NCBI RefSeq assembly: GCF_003443655.1
Contig: NZ_CP031941.1
Coordinates: 4,152,501 to 4,216,500 of the forward strand
From: Nostoc sphaeroides
Lineage (GTDB): Bacteria > Cyanobacteriota > Cyanobacteriia > Cyanobacteriales > Nostocaceae
Direction of reading: 5' to 3'
DNA: 64,000 nt
Part shown: one piece after another, positions 8,276-17,601 of the stretch
Layout of the letters: every line of letters begins with the position of its first letter
How positions within the stretch are numbered: position 1 is the stretch's first letter
Position numbers and translations under genes: made by a program
Notes under the pieces: model-generated
The model's input: the letters and a program-made list of their open reading frames with translations, nothing else
Told to the model about the DNA's origin: nothing
The model's database searches: none

Positions 8276-8982
8276 GTGAGAGTATTGGCGCTGCTAAAAT
8301 TTCGATTATTATTCCGGCTATTAATGAAGCGGGTAATATTAAAAAAGCCATTGCTACTACTCAAGCCAATCTAAATATAGAAGTCATTGTAGTCGATGGT
8401 GGCTCTAGTGATGATACTGTAGCGATCGCTCAGTCTTTAAATGTCAAAGTTATCTCATCGTCTCCCGGTCGTGCTATGCAAATGAACGCGGGTGCTGTAG
8501 CTGCTACTGGCGAGATTTTGCTGTTTCTCCATGCAGATACCCGTTTACCTACTGGGTTTGATGAGATGATTTGCACAGCCCTACAACAGCCTGGGACTGT
8601 GGCTGGTGCGTTTAAATTGCGGATTGATGCGTCACTTTTAAGTTTACGATGGGTGGAGTGGGGTGTAAATTTGCGATCGCATTTTTACCAAATGCCTTAT
8701 GGCGACCAAGCAATTTTTTTAACAAAAGCAGTATTTCAACAAATTGGCAATTTTCCTGAATTGCCCATCATGGAAGACTTTGAACTCATGCGCCGTCTAA
8801 AAGCGAAGGGACGTATTGCAATTATCTCCACACCAGTTGTTACCTCAGCCCGTAGATGGTTGCAAAAGGGAGTGTTTAAAACTACACTACTCAATCAAAT
8901 AGTAATTATTGCTTATTTACTTGGCGTTTCACCTAAACAAATTCGTCGCTGGTATCGGCGAGAAAAATTTAAGAAGATTTAA
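8272..8982 (+). CDS. Family 2 glycosyltransferase, TIGR04283 type
   Basis: A 236-residue GT-A glycosyltransferase. KISIIIPAINEAGNI is the N-terminal nucleotide-binding strand, VIVVDGGSSDDTVAIA is the first acidic motif, and FLHADTRLP is the DxD-like motif. GDQAIFLTKAVFQQIGNF and MEDFELMRRLK complete the TIGR04283 signature. That family is annotated as rSAM/selenodomain-associated glycosyltransferase and is linked in some genomes to arsenosugar or selenosugar formation. A C-terminal hydrophobic helix (LLNQIVIIAYLLGV) may associate it with the membrane. It overlaps the preceding gene by 4 bp. The substrate is not determined. Confidence 0.87.
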   Translation: MSESIGAAKISIIIPAINEAGNIKKAIATTQANLNIEVIVVDGGSSDDTVAIAQSLNVKVISSSPGRAMQMNAGAVAATGEILLFLHADTRLPTGFDEMICTALQQPGTVAGAFKLRIDASLLSLRWVEWGVNLRSHFYQMPYGDQAIFLTKAVFQQIGNFPELPIMEDFELMRRLKAKGRIAIISTPVVTSARRWLQKGVFKTTLLNQIVIIAYLLGVSPKQIRRWYRREKFKKI

Positions 8983-9033
8983 GGTGTTTCTCATGTCGGT
9001 AGTATATCTTAGTGGCATTAGATTCGAGGTGTA

Positions 9034-9241
9034 ATACCAATTGGAAAAAAGAATGCGACAAATACACCATTTGTAGAGACGCGATTGATCGCGTCTCGAT
9101 TGATCGCGTCTCGATTGATCGCGTCTCGATTGATCGCGTCTCGATTGATCGCGTCTCGATTGATCGCGTCTCGATTGATCGCGTCTCGATTGATCGCGTC
9201 TTGACCCAAAGATGTGTTGCAATCATTAATTGAATTGGTAT
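9034..9241. repeat. MITE-like element with 8 x 15-bp internal array
   Basis: A 208-bp element with ends ataccaatt (9034-9042) and aattggtat (9233-9241). Its flanking parts, ggaaaaaagaatgcgacaaa and gatgtgttgcaatcattaat, are nearly identical to the element at 61379-61531. The centre is an array of eight perfect 15-bp units gattgatcgcgtctc from 9083 to 9202 (last base differs), derived from the palindrome agacgcgattgatcgcgtct. Open frames through the array (for example RDQSR repeats) are artefacts. Confidence 0.9.
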
Positions 9242-9281
9242 AAGTTTCAAAGTTGAGCCTCAAAAGGTCAAATTTATAAAA

Positions 9282-10037
9282 ATGAAGAAGCACTTATTAA
9301 ATTCCAAACTCAAACTACTAGTGTTAAGTTGCTTGGTTGTGACTCTTATAATTGCAGCTAAACAGTTCAACTTTCAGGGACTTTTACACACCTTAATTAT
9401 TTGGGTTGAGAGTCTTGGCATCTTCGGGCCTATTGCCTACATAGTCATCTACAACTTAGCTACATTATTGTTTATACCAGGTTCCCTATTAACTCTCAAA
9501 GGTGGTTGTTTATTTGGAGTATTTTGGGGATCAATATATGTACTAATTGCTGCCATAATCGGAGCTACCTTAGCTTTTGTGATTGGACGTTACCTCTCGC
9601 AAAATTGGGTTTGCCAACAAATGGACAAACATCCTAAATTTAAAGCAATTGATTTAGCAGTTGCGAAAGAAGGGTGGAAAATTGTCTTGCTAACTCGTCT
9701 ATCTCCCATCTTTCCCTTCAATTTATTGAATTATGCTTTCGGAGTCACACAAGTTTCTCTCAAAGATTATATATTAGGTTCTTTTGGGATTCTTCCTGGC
9801 ACTGTGATGTACGTTTATATTGGTTCTTTAGCTGGGAATATTGCCATGATTAACACATATAATCAACCAATTGCTCCAGAAACTCAAATCTGGCAATGGA
9901 TAATGCAAGGAGTTGGATTAATTGCTACCGTTGCTGTGACCATTTATATTACAAAAATTGCTCAGAAAGCTTTAGCTCAAAGTGTGGCAATAGCAGAAAT
10001 AAGTCATTTAGAGAAACCAGATTCATCGCTAGAGTAA
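9282..10037 (+). CDS. TVP38/TMEM64 (DedA-like) membrane protein 1
   Basis: A 251-residue TVP38/TMEM64 family (SNARE-associated/VTT domain) integral membrane protein. The first transmembrane helix is around LKLLVLSCLVVTLIIAA. The VTT core reads FIPGSLLTLKGGCLFGVFWG, then GATLAFVIGRYLSQ, then LLTRLSPIFPFNLLNYAFG, then GTVMYVYIGSLAG; these are the conserved re-entrant and glycine-rich segments. Roles proposed for relatives include membrane lipid or ion transport, and selenite or nickel resistance in some bacteria. It is a tandem paralogue of the next gene, 46 bp downstream, and precedes a MerA-like flavoprotein. The element at 9034-9241 separates it from the glycosyltransferase. Confidence 0.9.
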   Translation: MKKHLLNSKLKLLVLSCLVVTLIIAAKQFNFQGLLHTLIIWVESLGIFGPIAYIVIYNLATLLFIPGSLLTLKGGCLFGVFWGSIYVLIAAIIGATLAFVIGRYLSQNWVCQQMDKHPKFKAIDLAVAKEGWKIVLLTRLSPIFPFNLLNYAFGVTQVSLKDYILGSFGILPGTVMYVYIGSLAGNIAMINTYNQPIAPETQIWQWIMQGVGLIATVAVTIYITKIAQKALAQSVAIAEISHLEKPDSSLE

Positions 10038-10083
10038 TAATTATGATATTTTTTTCACCCAGAGACGCAGAGGCACAGAGAAG

Positions 10084-10803
10084 ATGAGGAGTTTTAGATT
10101 GATTGGATTAATATTGTTAGTAGTTAGCTTTGATTTTTTGTTAAATACAGAGTTTGCTCTAGCACAAGAATCTGTAAATACCAATTCTTTGAATCTCCAA
10201 GCAATTTTACGGGACGCGTTGCAGTGGATTGATAGTCTTGGTACAGTGGGAGCGATCGCTTTTATTGCACTTTACATTATCGCTACCGTCGCTTTCTTCC
10301 CAGGTTCTATTCTCACATTAGGTTCTGGTGTTATCTTTGGCGTAGTTTGGGGTTCTTTGTACGTGTTCATTGGTGCAACCCTTGGCGCTACAGCTGCTTT
10401 CCTTGTGGGACGTTATTTAGCAAGGGACTGGGTTGCTGGTAAAATCGCAGATAACAAAAAATTTGCCGCCATTGACCAAGCGGTTGGTAGAGAAGGATTA
10501 AAAATTGTGCTGTTAACGCGACTATCCCCGATATTTCCTTTCAATTTATTAAACTATGGCTTTGGTATCACAGGAGTTTCACTTAAAGATTACTTCATCG
10601 GCTCTGTAGGCATGATTCCCGGAACTGTGATGTACGTTTATATTGGTTCCCTTGGAGGTAATCTTGCCATGATTGGTACTGAAACTCAACCTACCAACCC
10701 GACTTTACAATGGGCAATTCGGATTTTAGGTTTGATTGCTACAGTCGCCGTTACAGTTTATGTCACCCGGATTGCACGCAAAGCTTTAGAAGAAGAATTG
10801 TAA
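10084..10803 (+). CDS. TVP38/TMEM64 (DedA-like) membrane protein 2
   Basis: A 239-residue paralogue of the preceding protein with the same VTT core: FFPGSILTLGSGVIFGVVWG, GATAAFLVGRYLARDWVAG, LLTRLSPIFPFNLLNYGFG and GTVMYVYIGSLGG. The N-terminus (LIGLILLVVSFDFLLNTEFALA) looks like a signal peptide or first helix, which differs from paralogue 1. The pair plus the flavoprotein at 11077 form a same-strand set that I recall as recurrent in cyanobacteria. The last 90 codons of both are especially similar, as expected for an old tandem duplication. Substrate unknown. Confidence 0.9.
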   Translation: MRSFRLIGLILLVVSFDFLLNTEFALAQESVNTNSLNLQAILRDALQWIDSLGTVGAIAFIALYIIATVAFFPGSILTLGSGVIFGVVWGSLYVFIGATLGATAAFLVGRYLARDWVAGKIADNKKFAAIDQAVGREGLKIVLLTRLSPIFPFNLLNYGFGITGVSLKDYFIGSVGMIPGTVMYVYIGSLGGNLAMIGTETQPTNPTLQWAIRILGLIATVAVTVYVTRIARKALEEEL

Positions 10804-11076
10804 GGGCGCACAACTTGTACACCCTGACTCTGGTCTATTCAACTGCAAATTGCTGTAAATTATTGATTGCTAAAATGTTTATTTGTATCTGTCAATTCCC
10901 AAACCGACAAAACAATTCAAAGGCTGTATTGAATGGTACTAAATTCTTTATTAAACGAGCATAAAAAATAAAAGACTGAACCGCCTAAGTTTATCAGGAT
11001 TCTTAATTTTTAATTTTGAATACTCCCAAAAGGCAGTTGACTTTAGTATTTTCAATTTATAAAAGAGGTTTCGCCA

Positions 11077-12627
11077 ATGACCAATTCAGATTTAGAGAGA
11101 GTTACAGTTCGCCCAATGGATGAGTATAACCAAAAGTTGGTGTCTTACGTCCATCCGCCGAATTGGGTTAATCCTCAACCGGCAGATGTTTACGATTTGG
11201 TAGTAATTGGCGCTGGGACTGCGGGGTTAGTGGTGGCTGCGGGTGCGGCTGGTCTAGATTTGGGTTTAAAAGTGGCGATAATTGAAAAGCATCTCATGGG
11301 TGGAGATTGTTTAAATGTTGGTTGCGTACCATCTAAAACTATTATTCGCTCTGCTCGCGTTGTTGGCGAAATTTGGAATGCTCAAAACTTGGGTGTTAAT
11401 ATTCCCCAACATAATATTGATGTTGATTTTCCCAAAGTCATGGCAAGGATGCGACGGGTAAGGGCTGGTATCAGCCATAACGACTCGGCGGAACGGTTTC
11501 AAAACTTGGGTGTTGATGTCTTTTTGGGTAGCGGTCGATTTGCAACTAAAAATACCGTGGAAGTTGGCGACAAAACCCTCCGGTTTAAAAAAGCTGTAAT
11601 TGCGACAGGCGCAAGAGCCGCACAATTGGCGATTCCGGGAATTGAAAAGGCGGGTTATCTAACTAATGAGACGGTTTTTTCCCTGATTCAACGACCGGAA
11701 CGTTTAGCGGTAATTGGTGGCGGCCCCATTGGTTGCGAATTGGCGCAAGCTTTCCGCCGCTTAGGTTCTGAGGTGGTACTTTTCCATAGCGGTTCTCATC
11801 TTTTAAATAAAGAAGATGCTGAGGCGGCTAAAATTCTGCAAAAGGTTTTGATTAAGGAAGGAATTCGTGTCGTGTTGAATTCCAAATTAGAAGAAGTGGT
11901 AACTGTTACTGAGGGGAAACGGCTTTACTTTTCTTCCAATGGTCATCGAGATTCGGTGACAGTAGATGAAATTTTAGTGGGTGCGGGGCGATCGCCAAAT
12001 GTAGAAAATCTAAATTTAGAAGCAGTGGGTGTAGAATATGACTTGCAGCAAGGCGTGAAGGTCAATGATTATCTCCAGACGACCAATCCCAAAATTTATG
12101 CAGCTGGCGATATCTGCATGAACTGGAAGTTTACCCATGCTGCTGATGCTGCGGCGCGAATTGTGATTAAAAATACGCTGTTTTCTCCCTTTGGCATCGG
12201 ACGCTCGAAACTCAGTAGTCTGGTGATGCCTTGGGTAACTTATACTGATCCAGAAATTGCCCATGTAGGCTTGTACGAACACGAGGCGCAGAAATTAGGT
12301 ATTGAGGTGACGACAATTAACATACCTTTTAGTAGTGTAGACCGAGCGATCGCAGATGGTGAAGAGTCAGGATTTCTCAAAATCCACCATAAAAAGGGGT
12401 CTGATGAAATTATCGGTGCAACTATTGTCGCTAGTCACGCGGGTGAGATGATTTCAGAAGTCACTACGGCAATGGTGAATAAAATCGGTTTGAGTAAATT
12501 AAGCAGTGTAATTCATCCTTATCCCACTCAAGCCGAAGCGATTAAAAAAGCTGCTGATGCTTATCGTCGAACCCTGCTGACATCAAATACCAAAAAATTG
12601 TTGGGATTTTTAACAAAGTTATCTTGA
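11077..12627 (+). CDS. MerA-like FAD pyridine nucleotide-disulfide reductase
   Basis: A 516-residue class I flavoprotein disulfide reductase. The FAD-binding motif is VVIGAGTAGLVVAAGA (43-58). The redox-active pair is in GGDCLNVGCVPSKT (Cys78, Cys83). The NAD(P) motif is VIGGGPIGCELAQAF, the second FAD motif is IYAAGDI, and the dimer interface has the HPYPTQAEA His/Glu motif. It lacks the N-terminal HMA domain and the C-terminal vicinal cysteines of true mercuric reductase, so mercury reduction is doubtful. In cyanobacteria it is commonly annotated 'mercuric reductase'. It follows two TVP38 genes on the same strand with a 273-bp gap. The start is preceded by the ribosome-binding sequence agagg. 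Confidence 0.9.
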   Translation: MTNSDLERVTVRPMDEYNQKLVSYVHPPNWVNPQPADVYDLVVIGAGTAGLVVAAGAAGLDLGLKVAIIEKHLMGGDCLNVGCVPSKTIIRSARVVGEIWNAQNLGVNIPQHNIDVDFPKVMARMRRVRAGISHNDSAERFQNLGVDVFLGSGRFATKNTVEVGDKTLRFKKAVIATGARAAQLAIPGIEKAGYLTNETVFSLIQRPERLAVIGGGPIGCELAQAFRRLGSEVVLFHSGSHLLNKEDAEAAKILQKVLIKEGIRVVLNSKLEEVVTVTEGKRLYFSSNGHRDSVTVDEILVGAGRSPNVENLNLEAVGVEYDLQQGVKVNDYLQTTNPKIYAAGDICMNWKFTHAADAAARIVIKNTLFSPFGIGRSKLSSLVMPWVTYTDPEIAHVGLYEHEAQKLGIEVTTINIPFSSVDRAIADGEESGFLKIHHKKGSDEIIGATIVASHAGEMISEVTTAMVNKIGLSKLSSVIHPYPTQAEAIKKAADAYRRTLLTSNTKKLLGFLTKLS

Positions 12628-12740
12628 CCAAGAAGGTTGTGGGGTGTGAGGTTGCAGGTTCAGAACGCTCTCCCACACCCTATCCTCTACACCCTTTTCA
12701 TCAAAATGATCCTATGGGACTCCTATTAGATTTTTGACCT

Positions 12741-15700
12741 CTAAAAAGGTTCCCAGCTATCAATCTTACCTAATGCCAAGTCTACGTAGTACAGCTTGCC
12801 ATCATCTCCAGCCCTAATATCCACAGGGGCCCCTCCAGTAGAAGCAAACTGTGTAGTTGAGGCAACTTTACCCTGATTGTCCAAGGTTAAAGCAGTGATA
12901 GTTCCTTTGGTGGGATTACCGATAAACAAAGCATTGTCAAAACCACCGCCCGTGTAAAAATCACCTACAATGATCGAAGTCGCGCCGTTGGAATGATCAT
13001 AGGCATAAATTGGTGGTGTAGCGGTTTTGCCAGCATTATTGTAGAAGTCTGTCGCTGAATCTAGTTTAGAATAAACGAATTGTTTGAGGTTGACAAGATT
13101 ACCATTTGCATCATATCCACCCTCAAAGTATGGCCAGCCAAAGTTTTTGCCGGGCCCACCAGTATTCACCTCTTCCCAAGAGTACCAGCCGACATCGCCG
13201 ACAAAGGGAATATTGCTTTCTTGATTTATGGCGATGCGGAAGGCATTACGCACACCTAAGTTATAAACTTTAGAACGATTACTATTGGGATCACCGTTGT
13301 AATAAGGATTCGTTGATAAACCTTCACCAGTAATGGCGTTAATGTGCAGGATCTTGCCGGACAGATTATCGATATCCTGGACGCGAACTGCTCTGGGATC
13401 TGCTCGGTTATAGGAAGTAGCATCACCAAGGCTCACAAACAAAGTCCCATCGTTACCAAAGCGGACGCTACCAACAGAGTGAGTTGAACTATCGGTAGCG
13501 ATAAAATCCTGGACGTTGGTGATGTTGTTGTTTTTGATAGCGTTGAGATAATCCTCGATATTGGCAAATAGCTGACCAGTGGTTTTGTTTTTAATACCTG
13601 ATGGCCCAGCGTTCTTTGTTTCGTCAGTAAGATTAACCACTGTGCTGTTAGTATCTGGGCGGCTGATGTTGTCCCAAGTGCTATTTTTGCCTAATAGGAT
13701 CACTTCACTCCCTGCGATCGCAGTCTTGTAACTGGTGTTTGGATCAGCTTCCACTCGAACTAGCCGGGCTGCACGGTTACCTCCTTGATCGGGATTGTCT
13801 AAGTTGCTATTGTGATTGTTCTTGTGATGGTTTGCATTAGTTTCTACTGGATCGTAGGTAAATAACAGGTAAATGTAGTTGTTGCCATTCGGACTCTTAC
13901 CAAAATCTGGATGTACAGCCATGCCCAACAAACCGCGATCGTTCACATTATTTACCTGTGAAGAAATATCGATAAATGGTTGTGCTTCTAAGGAGTTGGT
14001 AACGCTGTTAAACACCTTGACTATCCCATCTTTTTGGGCAATGAACATCAGCTTATTGTCAGCTGACCAGTCAAACTCTGTGGGTTGCTCCAACCCAGAA
14101 ACCAAAGTGTTTTTATGAAAATTCAAGTCATCATTCAAGATAACTACATCTGCTGCCGGATTATTAGGCAGTGCCATCCCAACTGCGTTACTAAACATCA
14201 AAGTAAATGCTTCATTTGCTTCCTGAATGGTGTCATCCTTAATAGGAATCAAAATGTTTTTGCTGGTTTCTCCCTGTGCAAAGGTCAAGGTTCCAGATAG
14301 AGCTTGGTAGTCAGAGTCAGCTTTAGCAGTTCCATCGACGGTTGTATAGTTAACACTTGCAGTCCCCAAACCGTTAGTCCGTGTAACTGTTACCGTCGCA
14401 TTACCGACATTTTCATTAACTTGTAACTGAGTGAAATTCAGACTTTGACCATCATTGTCTTTAATCGTAATTCCGAAAGTTCTTTGGGTTCCTAGTGTTG
14501 CCCCCTCTGGCTGGTCAATAAGGAAACTAAAGGCTTCATCTGTTTCTATTAGGTTATCGTCAATGATCCGAATTGCCACCTGTTTGCTAATTTGTCCTGG
14601 TGCAAAGGTGAGTGTCCCCTCAACTTCTTCGCCTGCATTGCCGTAGTCATTCCCTACTTTTGCAGTAGCACTTTGAGTAGCATATTTAATTGAAGATGTA
14701 CCTCTGAGATCACCACTTCGCAGCACAGTTAAGGTAACAGTCCCGTCGCCTTCGTTTACAGTGGTGGAAGATGATCCCAATGTAATAATAGTCTGAATAT
14801 CTGGTGAATAAAGTTGCGACTGGGGAATGATTTCTTTGGTCTGAGAGAAGCTTGACCAGGCCAGTCGAGAAACTGCATCGTATTTATTTTCGTAGTACTC
14901 AAGTTTAATATCGTACTTCTGTCCTGCAACCAGTGCGATCGCGCCGCTGTGTTCTGTGGCAGATTGATTGACAAACTTATTGATGATTTGCTCACCATTA
15001 ACCCACAGTCGCACACCATCATCAGCAGTGGTGTAGAAGTTGTAAGTCTCGCTGTACTTGGCTTCTACTTGACCTGTCCAACGCGCACTGAAGGTATCTA
15101 CACCGATGGATGGATCTGGAGAACCAAGACCCCAGCTAAAGTTGACTGTCGAATCTATGCGAGTTTGCTTTAAGTTGGTAAAGTCGATGTTGTCGTAGTA
15201 TTCGGCTTTGAGTCCGTTGCCATTACTAGGTGTGTTGACATTACTATAAAGTTGCGACTGGGGAATGATTTCTTTGGTCTGAGAGAAGCTTGACCAAGCC
15301 AGTCGAGAAACTGCATCGTATTTATTTTCGTAGTACTCAAGTTTAATATCGTACTTCTGTCCTGCAACCAGTGCGATCGCGCCGCTGTGTTCTGTGGCAG
15401 ATTGATTGACAAACTTATTGATGATTTGCTCACCATTAACCCACAGTCGCACACCGTCATCAGCACTGGTGTAGAAGTTGTAAGTCTCGCTGTACTTGGC
15501 TTCTACTTGACCTGTCCAACGCGCACTGAAGGTATCTACACCGATGGATCGATCTGGAGAACCAAGACCCCAGCTAAAGTTGACTGTCGGATCTGTGCGA
15601 GTTTGCTTTAAATTAGTGAAGTCGATGTTGTCGTAATACTCTGCTTTGAGTCCATCTCCCTGAGAAAGCACGCTAGCGCTAGCAGAAATACTGGGTTGTG

Positions 15701-15785
15701 CCTGATCAATGCTTTGTAAAGATGATTGAGCATTAATTATTTGACTTGGAGATGTTGACAACTGTTGATTTTGTGAATCAGTCAT
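12741..15785 (-). CDS. PA14-PA14-Calx-beta-sugar dehydrogenase exoprotein
   Basis: A 1014-residue mosaic protein. After a Ser/Gln-rich leader without a signal peptide come two PA14 domains (roughly 43-185 and 189-331). These are nearly identical, reflecting a 438-bp DNA duplication (compare 14808 and 15246). Two Calx-beta domains follow (roughly 335-555; acidic signatures VNEGDGTVTLTVLRSG and VNENVGNATVTVTRTNG). The last ~450 residues resemble the PQQ-dependent glucose/sorbosone dehydrogenase beta-propeller (LEQPTEFDWSADNKLMFIAQ, DRGLLGMAVHPDF, GNDGTLFVSLGDAT, GVRNAFRIA). PA14 suggests carbohydrate binding and Calx-beta suggests calcium-dependent extracellular folding. Export by a type I system is inference. 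The quinone cofactor is not proven. Confidence 0.9.
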   Translation of the reverse strand: MTDSQNQQLSTSPSQIINAQSSLQSIDQAQPSISASASVLSQGDGLKAEYYDNIDFTNLKQTRTDPTVNFSWGLGSPDRSIGVDTFSARWTGQVEAKYSETYNFYTSADDGVRLWVNGEQIINKFVNQSATEHSGAIALVAGQKYDIKLEYYENKYDAVSRLAWSSFSQTKEIIPQSQLYSNVNTPSNGNGLKAEYYDNIDFTNLKQTRIDSTVNFSWGLGSPDPSIGVDTFSARWTGQVEAKYSETYNFYTTADDGVRLWVNGEQIINKFVNQSATEHSGAIALVAGQKYDIKLEYYENKYDAVSRLAWSSFSQTKEIIPQSQLYSPDIQTIITLGSSSTTVNEGDGTVTLTVLRSGDLRGTSSIKYATQSATAKVGNDYGNAGEEVEGTLTFAPGQISKQVAIRIIDDNLIETDEAFSFLIDQPEGATLGTQRTFGITIKDNDGQSLNFTQLQVNENVGNATVTVTRTNGLGTASVNYTTVDGTAKADSDYQALSGTLTFAQGETSKNILIPIKDDTIQEANEAFTLMFSNAVGMALPNNPAADVVILNDDLNFHKNTLVSGLEQPTEFDWSADNKLMFIAQKDGIVKVFNSVTNSLEAQPFIDISSQVNNVNDRGLLGMAVHPDFGKSPNGNNYIYLLFTYDPVETNANHHKNNHNSNLDNPDQGGNRAARLVRVEADPNTSYKTAIAGSEVILLGKNSTWDNISRPDTNSTVVNLTDETKNAGPSGIKNKTTGQLFANIEDYLNAIKNNNITNVQDFIATDSSTHSVGSVRFGNDGTLFVSLGDATSYNRADPRAVRVQDIDNLSGKILHINAITGEGLSTNPYYNGDPNSNRSKVYNLGVRNAFRIAINQESNIPFVGDVGWYSWEEVNTGGPGKNFGWPYFEGGYDANGNLVNLKQFVYSKLDSATDFYNNAGKTATPPIYAYDHSNGATSIIVGDFYTGGGFDNALFIGNPTKGTITALTLDNQGKVASTTQFASTGGAPVDIRAGDDGKLYYVDLALGKIDSWEPF

Positions 15786-16876
15786 TGAAATATATGCCTT
15801 ACAATAGTGCTAAAACTAATTCCATAATCAATAATCAATGTTACAGAATCAGTTTTATATTCAAAAGTTTAAAAAAATGCGTAACAATTCTCGTTGCAAA
15901 CAGATTAATTAATGAGCAAAATTAGCTGATTATTCTGTTTGTTAATATTAATACTATTTCACTTTATTGCTGATACGTTTTTCTACTTTTTTGCTAATTT
16001 ACTTTCTTACGATCTATGCTATTTATTTGTATCAACCTAAAAATAAAACAGTATAAAGTGATATACCTTGCTTTATCTTCACTAAAAGTAGGTATAGAGA
16101 AAAATGTGTATGAAGTTGAAGTAAAGCAACCCCAATCGGGGTAGATACATATCTAAGTAGCTAAATTGATATCTTTACATATTAAATTTAAATATTTTTA
16201 TGGCATCAATCAATTTCCCATTTGACAATAGATCAGGGTGTTATGTCTATCTTCTTTATGGAACTTTTTTAAAGATTCATATTGATATATCTTTTTTAAA
16301 GATATATCAAAGTTTTCATGAATTTTGAATAAAAACTACTAATATACCAGATAGGCTTGATATTTTTATTTACATAGTTAGGAATTATATGAAAATTGGA
16401 TAAAGAAAGTTTTAATATTTAAAGATTTGAACAAGTATTGTTTATCTATGCTTCATCTTGAGTGTAATATCATGTCAGGTAAAATCAAGTCAATTGCAAG
16501 TGTTCGCAAAGCGTCTCGTAGAAAAGGGAAGCAATCCCAACACCGCAAGCAAATTGCTTCACTGCACTTTGATTCCGTACCCTTCTCTTCTTAGGCTGCG
16601 CCAACGGGAACGCCAGGGGCGATCGCAATGACATATCACAACTAATTTACCGGACATGATATAAATTCATATCTTTGTTACAAGACACAGCAGATATATA
16701 GCGGTTCCCAATTGCATGGAATACAGACCTAACAAGAACAGCCCCTTCCGTTCTAGCGTTGGGGAGTAAGATTCAAAGCCTCTCTCCTTAAAGGAAGTGA
16801 GGTCAAAACTGTATTGCACCCAAGCGAGAACCGCTATAGTACAATACGCTTGGGTTAGCGCCAAAAACCTTGAAAT
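15786..16876. other. Long AT-rich intergenic region
   Basis: About 1.1 kb with no supportable gene. It contains a perfect palindrome at 16282-16310 (arms ttgatatatctt/aagatatatcaa), which could act as a bidirectional hairpin. A small accccaatcggggt hairpin lies near 16130-16145. A repeat-rich stretch at about 16500-16640 ends in ggggcgatcgca. Promoters for the PA14 gene should lie just above 15786, but I see no convincing boxes. Confidence 0.5.
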
Positions 16877-16947
16877 GTGTAGGTTGGGTTGAGGAACGAA
16901 ACCCAACATTTCGGGACTTTGTTGGGTTAAGCTTTAGCGTTACCCAA
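16877..16947. repeat. Dispersed 'gttgggttgagg' palindromic repeat
   Basis: The block tgtaggttgggttgaggaac followed by gaaacccaacat and a second arm ttgttgggttaagc...acccaacgc is shared with the core of the element at 2480-2612. The arms can fold into hairpins. It directly abuts the surviving mgtE fragment at 16949, so it probably marks the left edge of that deletion. Confidence 0.75.
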
Positions 16948-17122
16948 CGCTGTGCCTGTGGTAGATCGAGAACAGCGTCTAGTAGATATTGTCACCGTGG
17001 ATGATGTGATTGATATTCTGCAACAGGAAACCACCAGGGGATAGCGGGAAGGCTGGGAGCTTCGCGTCTTTAGACCGAAGGGGAAAGCCGACAAATGCCG
17101 AATTTATTCGCCTCCAATATTC

Positions 17123-17527
17123 TCACCCATGATGAGGATCATTGATATATCTTTCTATAGTATCAGCCGCAACGTTTCCAGCAGTTGAGAAAAAATAACT
17201 GTTAGTCCAGAGTGATGGTAACTTCTTTAATTCTGGAAACTCCTTTCTTAAGTAATTTGACGAACGTCCTTTGAATGCTTTGACTACTTGAAATATTGCA
17301 TCAGTTGGATGAATCTCTACAAATAAATGAATGTGGTCTGGTGCGACTTCTAGTGCGCGAATATTCCAGTCTTTTTCAATAGCCAGTTCTGAAAATATCT
17401 CAAAAATTCTATCCCTAATTTTCCCAACAAGTACCTTCTTCCGTCGTTTAGGTATCCAAACTAAATGAATCACGCTTAGTCCAACAGCGTGATTGTAATG
17501 TCGATATTCGTAAGAGCTTTTTTTCAT
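17123..17527 (-). CDS. tnpA: IS200/IS605 transposase TnpA (HUH, Y1)
   Basis: A 134-residue Y1 HUH transposase that cuts and rejoins single-stranded DNA at hairpin ends. The HUH motif is in the segment APDHIHLFVEI and the catalytic tyrosine is in DTIERYIND near the C-terminus. The length is typical and the frame is intact, so the element could be transposition-competent. It is transcribed divergently from tnpB with 74 bp between the starts. A left-end hairpin lies just beyond its stop codon. Confidence 0.93.
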   Translation of the reverse strand: MKKSSYEYRHYNHAVGLSVIHLVWIPKRRKKVLVGKIRDRIFEIFSELAIEKDWNIRALEVAPDHIHLFVEIHPTDAIFQVVKAFKGRSSNYLRKEFPELKKLPSLWTNSYFFSTAGNVAADTIERYINDPHHG

Positions 17528-17601
17528 AATATTCAGGCTTGACTTGTTTTTAATTGTAGATTATATGTTGATACAATTAACTATATCAACACAATAAGCC
17601 C

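Noticed and set aside
9083..9202. CRISPR-like array of 15-bp repeats
   Set aside because: Repeats are perfectly contiguous without spacers and sit within a mobile element.
8929..9293. Several overlapping frames through the 15-bp array (RDQSR, SIDRV, INRDA repeats)
   Set aside because: All are products of the 15-bp unit, whose length is a multiple of three; no ribosome-binding site, no homology, and both strands are open.
16667..16909. 80-codon frame on the minus strand in the long intergenic region
   Set aside because: It runs through a dispersed repeat and has no homology or ribosome-binding site.
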